A stretch of 63,713 bases of DNA, taken from an uncultured Eubacterium sp. GTDB taxonomy: Bacteria > Bacillota > Clostridia > Lachnospirales > Lachnospiraceae. Below the pieces are notes generated by a model that was not told the DNA's origin, made no database searches, and worked only from the letters and a program-made list of their open reading frames with translations. The DNA lies in contig CAMUML010000021.1 in assembly GCA_947089855.1 (NCBI GenBank), positions 1 to 63,713 of the forward strand, read 5' to 3'. This document shows, one piece after another, positions 56,520 through 63,713 of the stretch (position 1 is its first letter; every line of letters starts with the position of its first letter). The position numbers and the translations under genes are program-made.

Positions 56520-57536
56520 ATGAGTACAAATGTCAGGGTAGCCGTAGATGCAATGGGCGGTGACTATGCGCCTGGAGAAATTATAAAAGGTGCGTTGCAG
56601 GCCCTGGAAGCGGAACAAAGTCTGACGCTTATCTTTATTGGACGTCAAAAACCGTTGGAAAACGAGCTAAAGAAATATCAATATGATGCCAGCCGGGTAC
56701 AGACGGTATTTGCAGAAGAGGTAATTGGCATGTCGGAACCGCCGGTTGCTGCAATACGCAAAAAGAAGAATTCGTCTATTGTAGTCGGCATGAATATGCT
56801 CAAGCGCGGCGAAGCGGATGCGTTTGTGTCAGCGGGCAGCACCGGGGCAGTATTGGCAGGCGGGCAGCTGATCGTAGGCAGGTTAAAGGGGGTTGAGCGG
56901 CCGCCGCTGGCACCGTTGATCCCGACGGCCAAAGGGGTTTCGCTTCTAATAGACTGTGGGGCAAACGTAGACGCACGCCCATCGCACCTTGTGCAGTTTG
57001 CAAAAATGGGTTCTATTTATATGAAACATGTCGTAGGTGTGAAAAAACCACGTGTAGCCATTGTAAATATCGGCGCAGAAGAAGAGAAGGGGAACGCACT
57101 GGTAAAAGAGACGATACCGTTGTTAAAGGCATGTACAGGCATCCATTTTACTGGCTGCATTGAAGCGCGGGACATCCCATATGGGGCCGCAGATGTCATT
57201 GTGTGCGAGGCATTTGTTGGAAATGTCATTTTAAAGCTTTTTGAGGGGACAAGTTCCATGCTGCTGCGCGAAGTAAAAAAAACGTTGATGAGTTCGCTGC
57301 GTACAAAAGCTGGTGCGCTGCTAATCAAGCCGGCGCTGAAAAAAACACTGAAAAATTTTGATTCGTCCCAATACGGCGGGGCCCCGATGCTCGGCCTAAA
57401 GGGGCTGGTCGTCAAAGTACATGGAAGCTCTAAGGCATTAGAGGTAAAGCACTCTGTCATCCAGTGCGTGCATTTTTCAAAACAAAAGATGAATGAAAAA
57501 ATCAGCAGTCAGATTTCTGCAGGCACGCCTGAATAA
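56520..57536 (+). CDS. plsX: Phosphate acyltransferase PlsX
   Basis: 338-residue enzyme making acyl-phosphate from acyl-ACP for phospholipid synthesis. VAVDAMGGDYAPGEIIKGAL, VSAGSTGAVLAGGQLIVG, PRVAIVNIGAEEEKGNALVK and GNVILKLFEGTSSML are diagnostic. Strong AGGAGGG upstream. Adjacent acpP supplies the acyl carrier. Confidence 0.97.
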   Translation: MSTNVRVAVDAMGGDYAPGEIIKGALQALEAEQSLTLIFIGRQKPLENELKKYQYDASRVQTVFAEEVIGMSEPPVAAIRKKKNSSIVVGMNMLKRGEADAFVSAGSTGAVLAGGQLIVGRLKGVERPPLAPLIPTAKGVSLLIDCGANVDARPSHLVQFAKMGSIYMKHVVGVKKPRVAIVNIGAEEEKGNALVKETIPLLKACTGIHFTGCIEARDIPYGAADVIVCEAFVGNVILKLFEGTSSMLLREVKKTLMSSLRTKAGALLIKPALKKTLKNFDSSQYGGAPMLGLKGLVVKVHGSSKALEVKHSVIQCVHFSKQKMNEKISSQISAGTPE

Positions 57537-57576
57537 TGGGGCTTAAATAGAGAAAAAATGATAAGGAGGAAGAGGC

Positions 57577-57807
57577 ATGGAATTCGAGAAGATCAAAAAA
57601 ATCATTGCAGAAGTACTGAATGTGGATGAAGAGGAAATCTCACTTGACACCACATTTGTAGATGACCTCGGTGCCGATTCTCTGGATGTATTCCAGATTA
57701 TAATGGGCATTGAAGAGGAATTTGACATCGAAATCGCCAACGATGAGGCAGAGAAGATAGTGACTGTAGGCGATGCCGTGGAACAGATTAAAAATGCAAT
57801 AAACTAA
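57577..57807 (+). CDS. acpP: Acyl carrier protein
   Basis: 76-residue acidic carrier. DDLGADSLDVFQIIMGIEEE carries the phosphopantetheine serine (DSL). AAGGAGG precedes the ATG. Placed between plsX and rnc, the common Firmicutes order. Confidence 0.97.
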   Translation: MEFEKIKKIIAEVLNVDEEEISLDTTFVDDLGADSLDVFQIIMGIEEEFDIEIANDEAEKIVTVGDAVEQIKNAIN

Positions 57808-57819
57808 GTTCAGTGGAGA

Positions 57820-57869
57820 AAGGGTGTTTTAAGACGATGGCAGCGCTGTAGTTGTTTTAAAACACCCTT
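57820..57869 (+). promoter_or_regulatory. Long stem-loop just before the RNase III gene
   Basis: AAGGGTGTTTTAA (57820-57832) pairs perfectly with TTAAAACACCCTT (57857-57869) over 13 bp, with no T-run afterwards. It lies 24 bases before the rnc ATG, which itself has a weak ribosome site. As rnc mRNA leaders are RNase III targets in some bacteria, autoregulation by cleavage is plausible; a stabilising 3' structure for acpP is the alternative. Confidence 0.65.
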
Positions 57870-57893
57870 GCAGATTTAAGAAAGCGTGATACT

Positions 57894-58592
57894 ATGAGGA
57901 AACAATTGGAATTTCAACAAATCATCGGCTATGAGTTTAAGCAGGGCGGCCTTTTGGTCCAGGCGCTGACCCACAGCTCCTATGCAAATGAAAAACGGAT
58001 GAAAAAGCATTCCGATAATGAGCGGCTCGAATTTTTAGGGGATGCTGTTTTGGAAATCATATCAAGTGAGTTTTTATACCGCCATTTTCCAGATTTGCCC
58101 GAAGGGGAACTGACCAAGATGCGTGCCAGCCTGGTGTGTGAGCCGACTCTGGCATATTGTACCAAAGAATTAAAACTTGGAGAGTACCTTTTGCTTGGAA
58201 AAGGGGAAGAGCGCACTGGCGGACGGCTGCGCAAATCTATTTTATCAGACGCTCTGGAGGCCGTGATCGGGGCAATTTATTTGGATGGTGGTTTTGCTAA
58301 TGCAAAAGAGTTTATCCTTAAATTTATCCTGACAGACATTGCACATAAGCAGCTCTTTTATGATAGCAAGACTATCCTGCAAGAAACAGTCCAGGGGCGC
58401 GGCCTTGGCGCCATGAGCTATAAGCTGACCGGGGAGAGCGGGCCGGACCACAACAAAATGTTTACGGTCGAGCTTTCTATTGGCGGCAGCAAAATGAGTA
58501 CCGGGGAAGGCCATACGAAAAAGGCGGCGGAACAAGAAGCGGCATACCATGCTTTGGTCATGTTGAACGGCAGCCATTCGGAACAAGCCTAA
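57894..58592 (+). CDS. rnc: Ribonuclease III
   Basis: 232-residue double-strand-specific endoribonuclease for rRNA and mRNA processing. NERLEFLGDAVLEIISSEFL is the signature catalytic helix, SDALEAVIGAIYLDGGF contains the later Asp/Glu, and the C-terminal dsRNA-binding domain spans ~residues 160-230 (ILQETVQGRGLGAMSYKLTG, GHTKKAAEQEAAYHAL). Upstream stem-loop noted. Followed by smc after 31 bases. Confidence 0.97.
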   Translation: MRKQLEFQQIIGYEFKQGGLLVQALTHSSYANEKRMKKHSDNERLEFLGDAVLEIISSEFLYRHFPDLPEGELTKMRASLVCEPTLAYCTKELKLGEYLLLGKGEERTGGRLRKSILSDALEAVIGAIYLDGGFANAKEFILKFILTDIAHKQLFYDSKTILQETVQGRGLGAMSYKLTGESGPDHNKMFTVELSIGGSKMSTGEGHTKKAAEQEAAYHALVMLNGSHSEQA

Positions 58593-58623
58593 GGTTTACA
58601 GCTGAATTGGCAGCGGAGGAAGT

Positions 58624-61600
58624 ATGTATTTAAAAAGTATCGAAGTGCATGGTTTTAAGTCCTTTGCAAATAAAATTGTGTTTGATTTCCATAATGGGAT
58701 CACAGGGATTGTGGGGCCAAATGGGAGCGGGAAAAGCAATGTGGCGGATGCGGTACGCTGGGTGCTGGGGGAGCAGAGTGCCAGGCAGCTGCGCGGGGCC
58801 AGTATGCAGGACGTTATTTTTGCCGGAACCGAAAACCGCAGGCCGGTCAGTTATGCGTATGTATCGATTACGCTTGACAATGTAGATCATGTACTCCCGG
58901 TATCATACGACGAGGTGACCGTTGCAAGGCGTGTCTACCGTTCCGGGGAAAGCGAATACCTGCTCAATGGCAGTACGTGCCGCTTAAAAGATGTGGCGGA
59001 ACTGTTTTACGATACCGGGATTGGAAAAGAGGGCTATTCGATTATCGGGCAGGGGCAGATTGAGCGGATCTTAAGCGGCAGGCCGGAAGAACGCCGCGAA
59101 CTGTTTGACGAAGCGGCGGGCATTGTCAAATTTAAGCGCCGCAAAGCTGCCACACATAAAAAACTGGAGCGGGAACGGGAAAACCTGGTGCGTATCAAAG
59201 ACATCCTGTCCGAACTGGAACGCCAGGCTGCCCCGCTGGAACGCCAGGCACAAAAGGCAAAAATCTATATTAAGAAAAAAGAAGAGTTAAAGCGGTATGA
59301 AGTAAACCTATTTTTAGCCGATATGCAGCACAATGGGCAACAGCTAAAAGACATCGGGGAAAAATATGGGATTGCACAAAAGGAACTGGAAGAAACCGGG
59401 CAGCAGCTGGAATCTGCACGTGCAGAATACGAAGTGCTGGCCAGGCGTCTGGAACAGCTGGAAAATGAAATTACAGATATACGTACACGTACCGGTGATA
59501 TGGCCGTCCGTAAAGGCAAGCTGGAGGGCGAGGTCAATGTATTGCTGGAACAGATCCATACAGCCCAAATGTCGCAGGAGCATTACCAGAACCGGAAAGC
59601 GGCCATCGAACACGATAAACAGGAACGCCTTTTGGCCAAGCAGGAATACGAAAAGCAAAAATCCAGCCTGGATGCAAAGCTTGAGGAAACCACGGATAAG
59701 CGCGTGCAGGCCCAGGAGCAGCTGGCAGGGTTAAAACGGCGTATCGCATCTGCCAGCCAGGCCATTGAGCACGGCAAAAACGAGATTATCGAGCTGCTCA
59801 ATGAAAAAGGTTCCATTAAAGGGCAACAGCAGCGCATTGATATGTTGATGGAACAGGCAAATATCCGCGGCGCACAGCTAAACCAGAAAAAAATCCGCGC
59901 CAAAAGCGATGAAGCAGACCTTGATGCCAGTATCCAAAAACAGCAGGCAGCGCTGGCAGCGTTGGAAACGCAGATCGCACAATTCCAGTCAATGGAACGG
60001 GATTTCGCAGACGGGCAGGCTGCCTTGCGCCAGAAGATAGACACTGCGCGCACCGAAATGGAGGAAGCCGCAGCCGCGTTCCACAAAGCACAGTCCCGTC
60101 TGGATGCACTTCGCAATATTGCCGAACGTTATGACGGCTATGGCGGCAGCATCCGGCGCGTAATGGAATGCAGGCCGCACGAACCAGGCATCCACGGCGT
60201 TGTGGCGGACCTGATGAAAGTTGAGAAAAAATATGAGACAGCCATTGAAACCGCACTCGGCGGCAGTATCCAAAATATTGTGACCCAAGACGAAGAGACA
60301 GCAAAAAAAATGGTTGCATACTTAAAGAAAAATAAATACGGGCGTGCGACCTTCCTGCCGCTTACAAGCGTCACCGGGCGCGGAAACAGCCGAAATGAGC
60401 GGGTATTGGACTGCGAAGGCGTCTTGGGGATGGCAGATACGCTGGTACAGGCACAGCCAGTTTACGGTGGCATTATGTCCTATTTGTTGGGGCGTGTGGT
60501 TGTGGTCGACCATATAGACCATGCGGTTGCGCTGGCAAGGGAATTCCATTATTCGCTAACCATCGTAACGTTAGACGGTGAACGTTTAAACCCAGGCGGC
60601 TCCATTGCCGGCGGTGCATTTAAAAACAGCAGCAACCTACTTGGCCGCAAACGGGAAATTGACGAACTGCAGGCCGAAGCAGACACCCTTTCATGCAAGC
60701 GCACGCGTCTTGCGCAGCATATCCAGGATATGCAAGACGAGCTAGCGCAGCTGCGCGCCGCACAGGAAAAAAACAAAGCAGCAGGGCAAGAAGCATATTT
60801 GGAGCAGAACACAGCCAAAATGAACCTGGAGCGCGTATTGGAGCAAAAATACGAAAGCCAAAAAGCTGCCCAGTCGCTTGCCGCAGAGACAAAGGAGCTG
60901 GAACAGCAAAAAGCCAAGATCGCAGAAGACAAAAAACAGGTTGAAGCACAGCTATTACAGGTATTGGAAAAAGAAGGGCACATCCAAAAAGAAACGGAAG
61001 CGGCCCAGGAGTCAATGCGCCAGGAAGAAGCCAAAGAGCAGGAAGCGGCCAAAGTTTTATCACAGGTGCAGCTGGAAGAAGCTAACGTTAGCCAGCAGGC
61101 AGTATTTTTGGCGGAAAACCTAGAGCGCCTTGAAGGCGAGCTGGCAAAACTGGCAGAAGAACAAGGCAGCTTGGAAAACGGCGCAAAACAGGCCCATCAT
61201 GACGTCGTCCAAAAAGAACAGGACATCGAAACATTAAAGCAAGAGATCGCAGGCACTATTTCCGGCAGCCAAGCATTAGATCAGGCGTTGTCCGAAAAAT
61301 TGCTGGAAAAAGAACAGCTGTCCGGCGGCCAAAAAGATTTTTTCAAAAAACAGGAGGGCCTTTCCGAACATAAAAATGCATTGGATAAAGAGGTATTCCG
61401 CTTAAACAGCCAAAAAGAAAAACTGGAAGAGGCCCGGGAAGCACAGACCAATTATTTATGGACAGAATACGAGCTGACGCCGCACAACGCACTTGACTTC
61501 CAGGATGCGCAGCTTGCAGACCCAGTAAAGGCCAGGCGCTTTATCAACCAGGCCAAAGCAGAAATCCGGGAACTTGGCGATGTCAATGTCAACGCGATCG

Positions 61601-62181
61601 AAGAATATAAAGAGGTCTCTGGCCGCTACGAATTTTTAAAAGCCCAGCATGACGATTTGGTACAGGCAGAGCAGACGCTGATGGGCATAATAGAAGAACT
61701 GGATACTGGCATGCGCAAGCAGTTTGCAGAGAAATTTGCAGAAATCCAGCGTGAGTTTGACAAAGCATTCAAGCAGCTGTTCGGCGGCGGCAAAGGGACA
61801 CTGGAACTGGACGGGGACGAAGAAATATTGGAATGCGGCATCTGCATTACAGCCCATCCGCCTGGCAAAAAACTGCAAAATATGATGCAGCTTTCCGGAG
61901 GCGAAAAAGCGCTGACCGCCATTGCACTGTTATTTGCCATACAGAACCTAAAGCCGTCGCCTTTCTGCCTGCTGGATGAGATTGAGGCGGCGTTAGACGA
62001 CAGCAATGTCGGGCGGTTTGCCAATTATTTACATAAACTGACCGAACATACGCAGTTTATTGTGATTACACATAGGCGCGGGACAATGGCGGCTGCGGAC
62101 CGGCTGTATGGTATTACGATGCAGGAAAAAGGGGTGTCTACGTTGGTTTCTGTGAGCTTGATTGAAGAGGGGCTGCAGTAG
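58624..62181 (+). CDS. smc: Chromosome partition protein Smc
   Basis: 1185-residue condensin ATPase. The N-terminal head has GIVGPNGSGKSNVADAVRW (Walker A), long coiled coils run from ~170 to 500 and ~670 to 1000, and a hinge domain lies between (~residues 515-640, GIHGVVADLM through NPGGSIAGGAF). The C-terminal head has the signature LSGGEKALTAIALLFAIQ and Walker B FCLLDEIEAALDD. It compacts and segregates chromosomes with ScpA/ScpB. GGAGGAAG precedes the ATG. ftsY, often next, is absent; repeats and IS debris follow. Confidence 0.97.
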   Translation: MYLKSIEVHGFKSFANKIVFDFHNGITGIVGPNGSGKSNVADAVRWVLGEQSARQLRGASMQDVIFAGTENRRPVSYAYVSITLDNVDHVLPVSYDEVTVARRVYRSGESEYLLNGSTCRLKDVAELFYDTGIGKEGYSIIGQGQIERILSGRPEERRELFDEAAGIVKFKRRKAATHKKLERERENLVRIKDILSELERQAAPLERQAQKAKIYIKKKEELKRYEVNLFLADMQHNGQQLKDIGEKYGIAQKELEETGQQLESARAEYEVLARRLEQLENEITDIRTRTGDMAVRKGKLEGEVNVLLEQIHTAQMSQEHYQNRKAAIEHDKQERLLAKQEYEKQKSSLDAKLEETTDKRVQAQEQLAGLKRRIASASQAIEHGKNEIIELLNEKGSIKGQQQRIDMLMEQANIRGAQLNQKKIRAKSDEADLDASIQKQQAALAALETQIAQFQSMERDFADGQAALRQKIDTARTEMEEAAAAFHKAQSRLDALRNIAERYDGYGGSIRRVMECRPHEPGIHGVVADLMKVEKKYETAIETALGGSIQNIVTQDEETAKKMVAYLKKNKYGRATFLPLTSVTGRGNSRNERVLDCEGVLGMADTLVQAQPVYGGIMSYLLGRVVVVDHIDHAVALAREFHYSLTIVTLDGERLNPGGSIAGGAFKNSSNLLGRKREIDELQAEADTLSCKRTRLAQHIQDMQDELAQLRAAQEKNKAAGQEAYLEQNTAKMNLERVLEQKYESQKAAQSLAAETKELEQQKAKIAEDKKQVEAQLLQVLEKEGHIQKETEAAQESMRQEEAKEQEAAKVLSQVQLEEANVSQQAVFLAENLERLEGELAKLAEEQGSLENGAKQAHHDVVQKEQDIETLKQEIAGTISGSQALDQALSEKLLEKEQLSGGQKDFFKKQEGLSEHKNALDKEVFRLNSQKEKLEEAREAQTNYLWTEYELTPHNALDFQDAQLADPVKARRFINQAKAEIRELGDVNVNAIEEYKEVSGRYEFLKAQHDDLVQAEQTLMGIIEELDTGMRKQFAEKFAEIQREFDKAFKQLFGGGKGTLELDGDEEILECGICITAHPPGKKLQNMMQLSGGEKALTAIALLFAIQNLKPSPFCLLDEIEAALDDSNVGRFANYLHKLTEHTQFIVITHRRGTMAAADRLYGITMQEKGVSTLVSVSLIEEGLQ

Positions 62182-62184
62182 GGC

Positions 62185-62480
62185 GGCTTTCCGATGCTGT
62201 ATGTAGAAGCAGGGGGTTTCTTGTTATGCGTCTGTAGAGTGAAGGGAGTTTTGGCCACCCGGACGCTGCATGCACAAGCAGGGGTTTTCCTGCTATGTAG
62301 CTGCGAAGTGCAGGGGGTTTAAGGGAGAGTGGCTTTCCGATGCTGCATGTAGAAGCAGGGGGTTTCCTGCTATGTAGCTGTTAGAGTGAAGGGAGTTAAA
62401 GGGAGAGTGGCCACCCGGACGCTGCATGCACAAGCAGGGGCTTTCCTGCTATGCCGCTGCAAAATGCAGGAACCTCTAAG
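62185..62480. repeat. Tandem hairpin units after smc (four ~70-78-bp units)
   Basis: Four units start at 62185, 62253, 62331 and 62409, alternating GGCTTTCCGATGCTG and GGCCACCCGGACGCTG types. Each contains an AAGCAGGGGNTTTCCTGCT-like hairpin (AGCAGG pairing with CCTGCT). Two larger repeats of ~150 bp result. No coding frame. Confidence 0.8.
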
Positions 62481-62654
62481 CATTCTGTGCCGAGGTTATT
62501 GGCACCGGACGAACCGGGGATTGACCCGCCGTCCGTGGCGGCAATCCCCTTTTCCGGGCTTCCGTGCCCGGAAATTCTGACAATGGCAGAATGCTAAGAG
62601 GTTCCAGCATTTCTCCGCAGGCATAGCAGGAAAGTCCCTGCTTGCGCATGCGGC
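62421..62654. repeat. 234-bp palindromic repeat (family copy 3)
   Basis: The last tandem unit is inverted downstream: GCTGCATGCACAAGCAGGG at 62421 versus the complement of CCCTGCTTGCGCATGCGGC ending at 62654. The core arm GGAACCTCTAAGCATTCTG (62470-62488) pairs with CAGAATGCTAAGAGGTTCC (62587-62605) with one mismatch. Inside are two more stems, GGGGATTG/CAATCCCC and TTTCCGGGC/GCCCGGAAA. The arm AAGCATTCTG and GGCACCGGACG relate it to copies 1 and 2. Confidence 0.75.
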
Positions 62655-62810
62655 TGTTTTTGGGCAGCTGTACACAGTATGCATGGCTATCTGAAACATT
62701 ATGAAAACCGGTTATATAACGAAAATGATGCAGTTACTTAGCAATTGCAAATGTGTATAGGTATTTTATATGTAAAAATATAGTTGTACGGCCAGTTGTA
62801 CAGCTAATAT

Positions 62811-63440
62811 GAACGAATACAGCTACGTTGCAGCTTCCAAACATTTAACCAGTTGCGTTTTATCCAAAACATGGTTTTATTGTAGCGGAAGTGGTTTACA
62901 GTATATTCATCTGTGAAGCGAAGCCAGACAACCAGCGTTACTGTAGTATCGACATTGTTATAGACAACTAGCAGCCGTAACAACAAATACAAAGGACAGG
63001 GTATTCCTGGTAAATGGCAAAGGCCTAAAGTCAGTAAATAAATACTACAATAAGCAGACGCATTATAGGGAAACAGCAAAGCGGATGAATGGCGGTGATT
63101 TTACAAAGCGTATGGCGCGTATAACTGCAAAAAGAAACCGGAAAATAGATGACTACATACACAAGGGAAGCCGCAGGATTGTGGATCTCTGCATGGATAA
63201 GGATATTCATACAATCGTCATAGGGTATAACAAGGATTGAAAAAGTGGTTCAAAGTTAACATAGGGTGTAACAAGGATTGAAAAAGTGGTTCAAAGTTAA
63301 GCAGGAATGTAAACCAGAGTTTTGCCGGGATACCAACACAGCGCCTAATAGAAATGATACGGTATAAAGCACAGGAGCAGGAATCCGTGTCATTTTAACG
63401 GGAGCATCCTATGTATCTGGAACAAGCTATGTTTTTATAA
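62811..63440 (+). pseudogene. Decayed TnpB (IS200/IS605 family accessory nuclease)
   Basis: Joined across frameshifts the sequence reads LAAVTTNTKDRVFLVNGKGL, KSVNKYYNKQTHYRETAKRM, RMARITAKRNRKIDDYIHKG, SRRIVDLCMDKDIHTIVIGY, and later PTQRLIEMIRYKAQEQ and GIRVILTGASYVSGTS, all TnpB-like. Stops and frameshifts (near 62970, 63238 and 63350) destroy it. The RuvC-like first Asp region (SIDIV) is only partly preserved. The zone 62655-62810 has no recognisable gene. Confidence 0.75.
63219..63300 (+). repeat. 41-bp direct duplication within tnpB remnant
   Basis: 63219-63259 and 63260-63300 are identical except for one base (TAGGGTATAAC versus TAGGGTGTAAC). As 41 is not a multiple of three, the duplication also shifts the frame. 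Confidence 0.92.
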
Positions 63441-63535
63441 TGTTTTAATAAATTTGGTAACATGGTTCGTATTCTATAGAAACTGAAATAGCCACAAATA
63501 GGATGCGGGATGCTCAAAGATGGCCGTGAAATAAA

Positions 63536-63713
63536 AGGCTTAATAAGATATAAGATTTAATAAGATGTAAGGCTTAGTAAGATGTAAGATTCAATAAGAT
63601 GTAAGGCTTAATAAGATATAAGATTTGATAAGACGTAAGGCTTAATAAGATGTAAGATTTAATAAGATGTAAGATTTAATAAGATGTAAGATTTAATAAG
63701 ATGTAAGATTTAA
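63536..63713. repeat. 17-bp minisatellite running off the window
   Basis: At least ten tandem copies of AGATTTAATAAGATGTA, alternating with an AGGCTT variant in the first seven copies and becoming uniform near the end. It continues to the last base of the window, so its true length is unknown. Confidence 0.93.

Noticed and set aside
63536-63713. Possible CRISPR array
   Set aside because: The 17-bp units are directly adjacent with no spacers, so it is a minisatellite.

Overview
The window looks like a chromosomal segment of a low-to-moderate GC Clostridia genome, most likely a Lachnospiraceae relative. Pointers are the hrcA-grpE-dnaK-dnaJ operon behind a CIRCE operator, an ireB-ruvX-DUF1292-RNase J block, a glgC/glgD pair, and an ackA-yceD-rpmF-plsX-acpP-rnc-smc block. 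Shine-Dalgarno sequences are strong, and ATGA stop/start overlaps are common. No rRNA, tRNA or CRISPR array was recognised.

Layout. (1) 1-2.5 kb: a complete AmmeMemoRadiSam operon (MEMO, AMMECR1 and radical SAM proteins) closed by a 157-bp palindromic element. (2) 2.5-9.5 kb: a YbaK-type tRNA-editing protein, then the HrcA-controlled chaperone operon and an extra J-domain protein. (3) 9.5-25.9 kb: translation, RNA and housekeeping genes. These include prmA, rsmE, a cysteine desulfurase with thiI, an HPr-like protein without the active histidine, mtaB, ireB, ruvX, RNase J, a YlbF protein, an MltG-like stub, trmR/trhP, a beta-propeller lactonase, a DHH phosphoesterase, aroC and tmcAL. (4) 26.2-27.1 kb: an exported or anchored metallophosphoesterase.

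(5) 27.6-46.3 kb is an AT-rich accessory island for surface-glycan synthesis, with decayed IS and glycan genes at its edges and inside it. It encodes glucose-1-phosphate cytidylyltransferase, CDP-glucose 4,6-dehydratase, a split transketolase, an acetolactate-synthase-like TPP enzyme, an SDR, an aldo/keto reductase, a flavoprotein, three FkbM-type methyltransferases, a radical SAM/SPASM protein and GT2 and GT8 glycosyltransferases. The combination suggests a CDP-linked 6-deoxy sugar extended by TPP-dependent C2 transfer, then reduced, methylated and transferred. Four proteins carry the same small 'YGAG' Rossmann-like module attached to different catalytic domains. This island is the best candidate for an undescribed system in the window.

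(6) 46.3-48.9 kb is an insertion-sequence graveyard: an IS200-type tnpA interrupted by an internally deleted IS1182-like element, and an ORF fusing pieces of two different transposases. (7) 49.0-62.2 kb returns to core genes: an ACT-domain protein, glgC/glgD, a Phd-PIN toxin-antitoxin pair, ackA, yceD, rpmF, plsX, acpP, rnc and smc. Three related palindromic repeats sit in its intergenic gaps. (8) 62.2-63.7 kb, where ftsY is often found after smc, holds tandem hairpin repeats, a decayed tnpB with an internal 41-bp duplication, and a 17-bp minisatellite that runs off the window.
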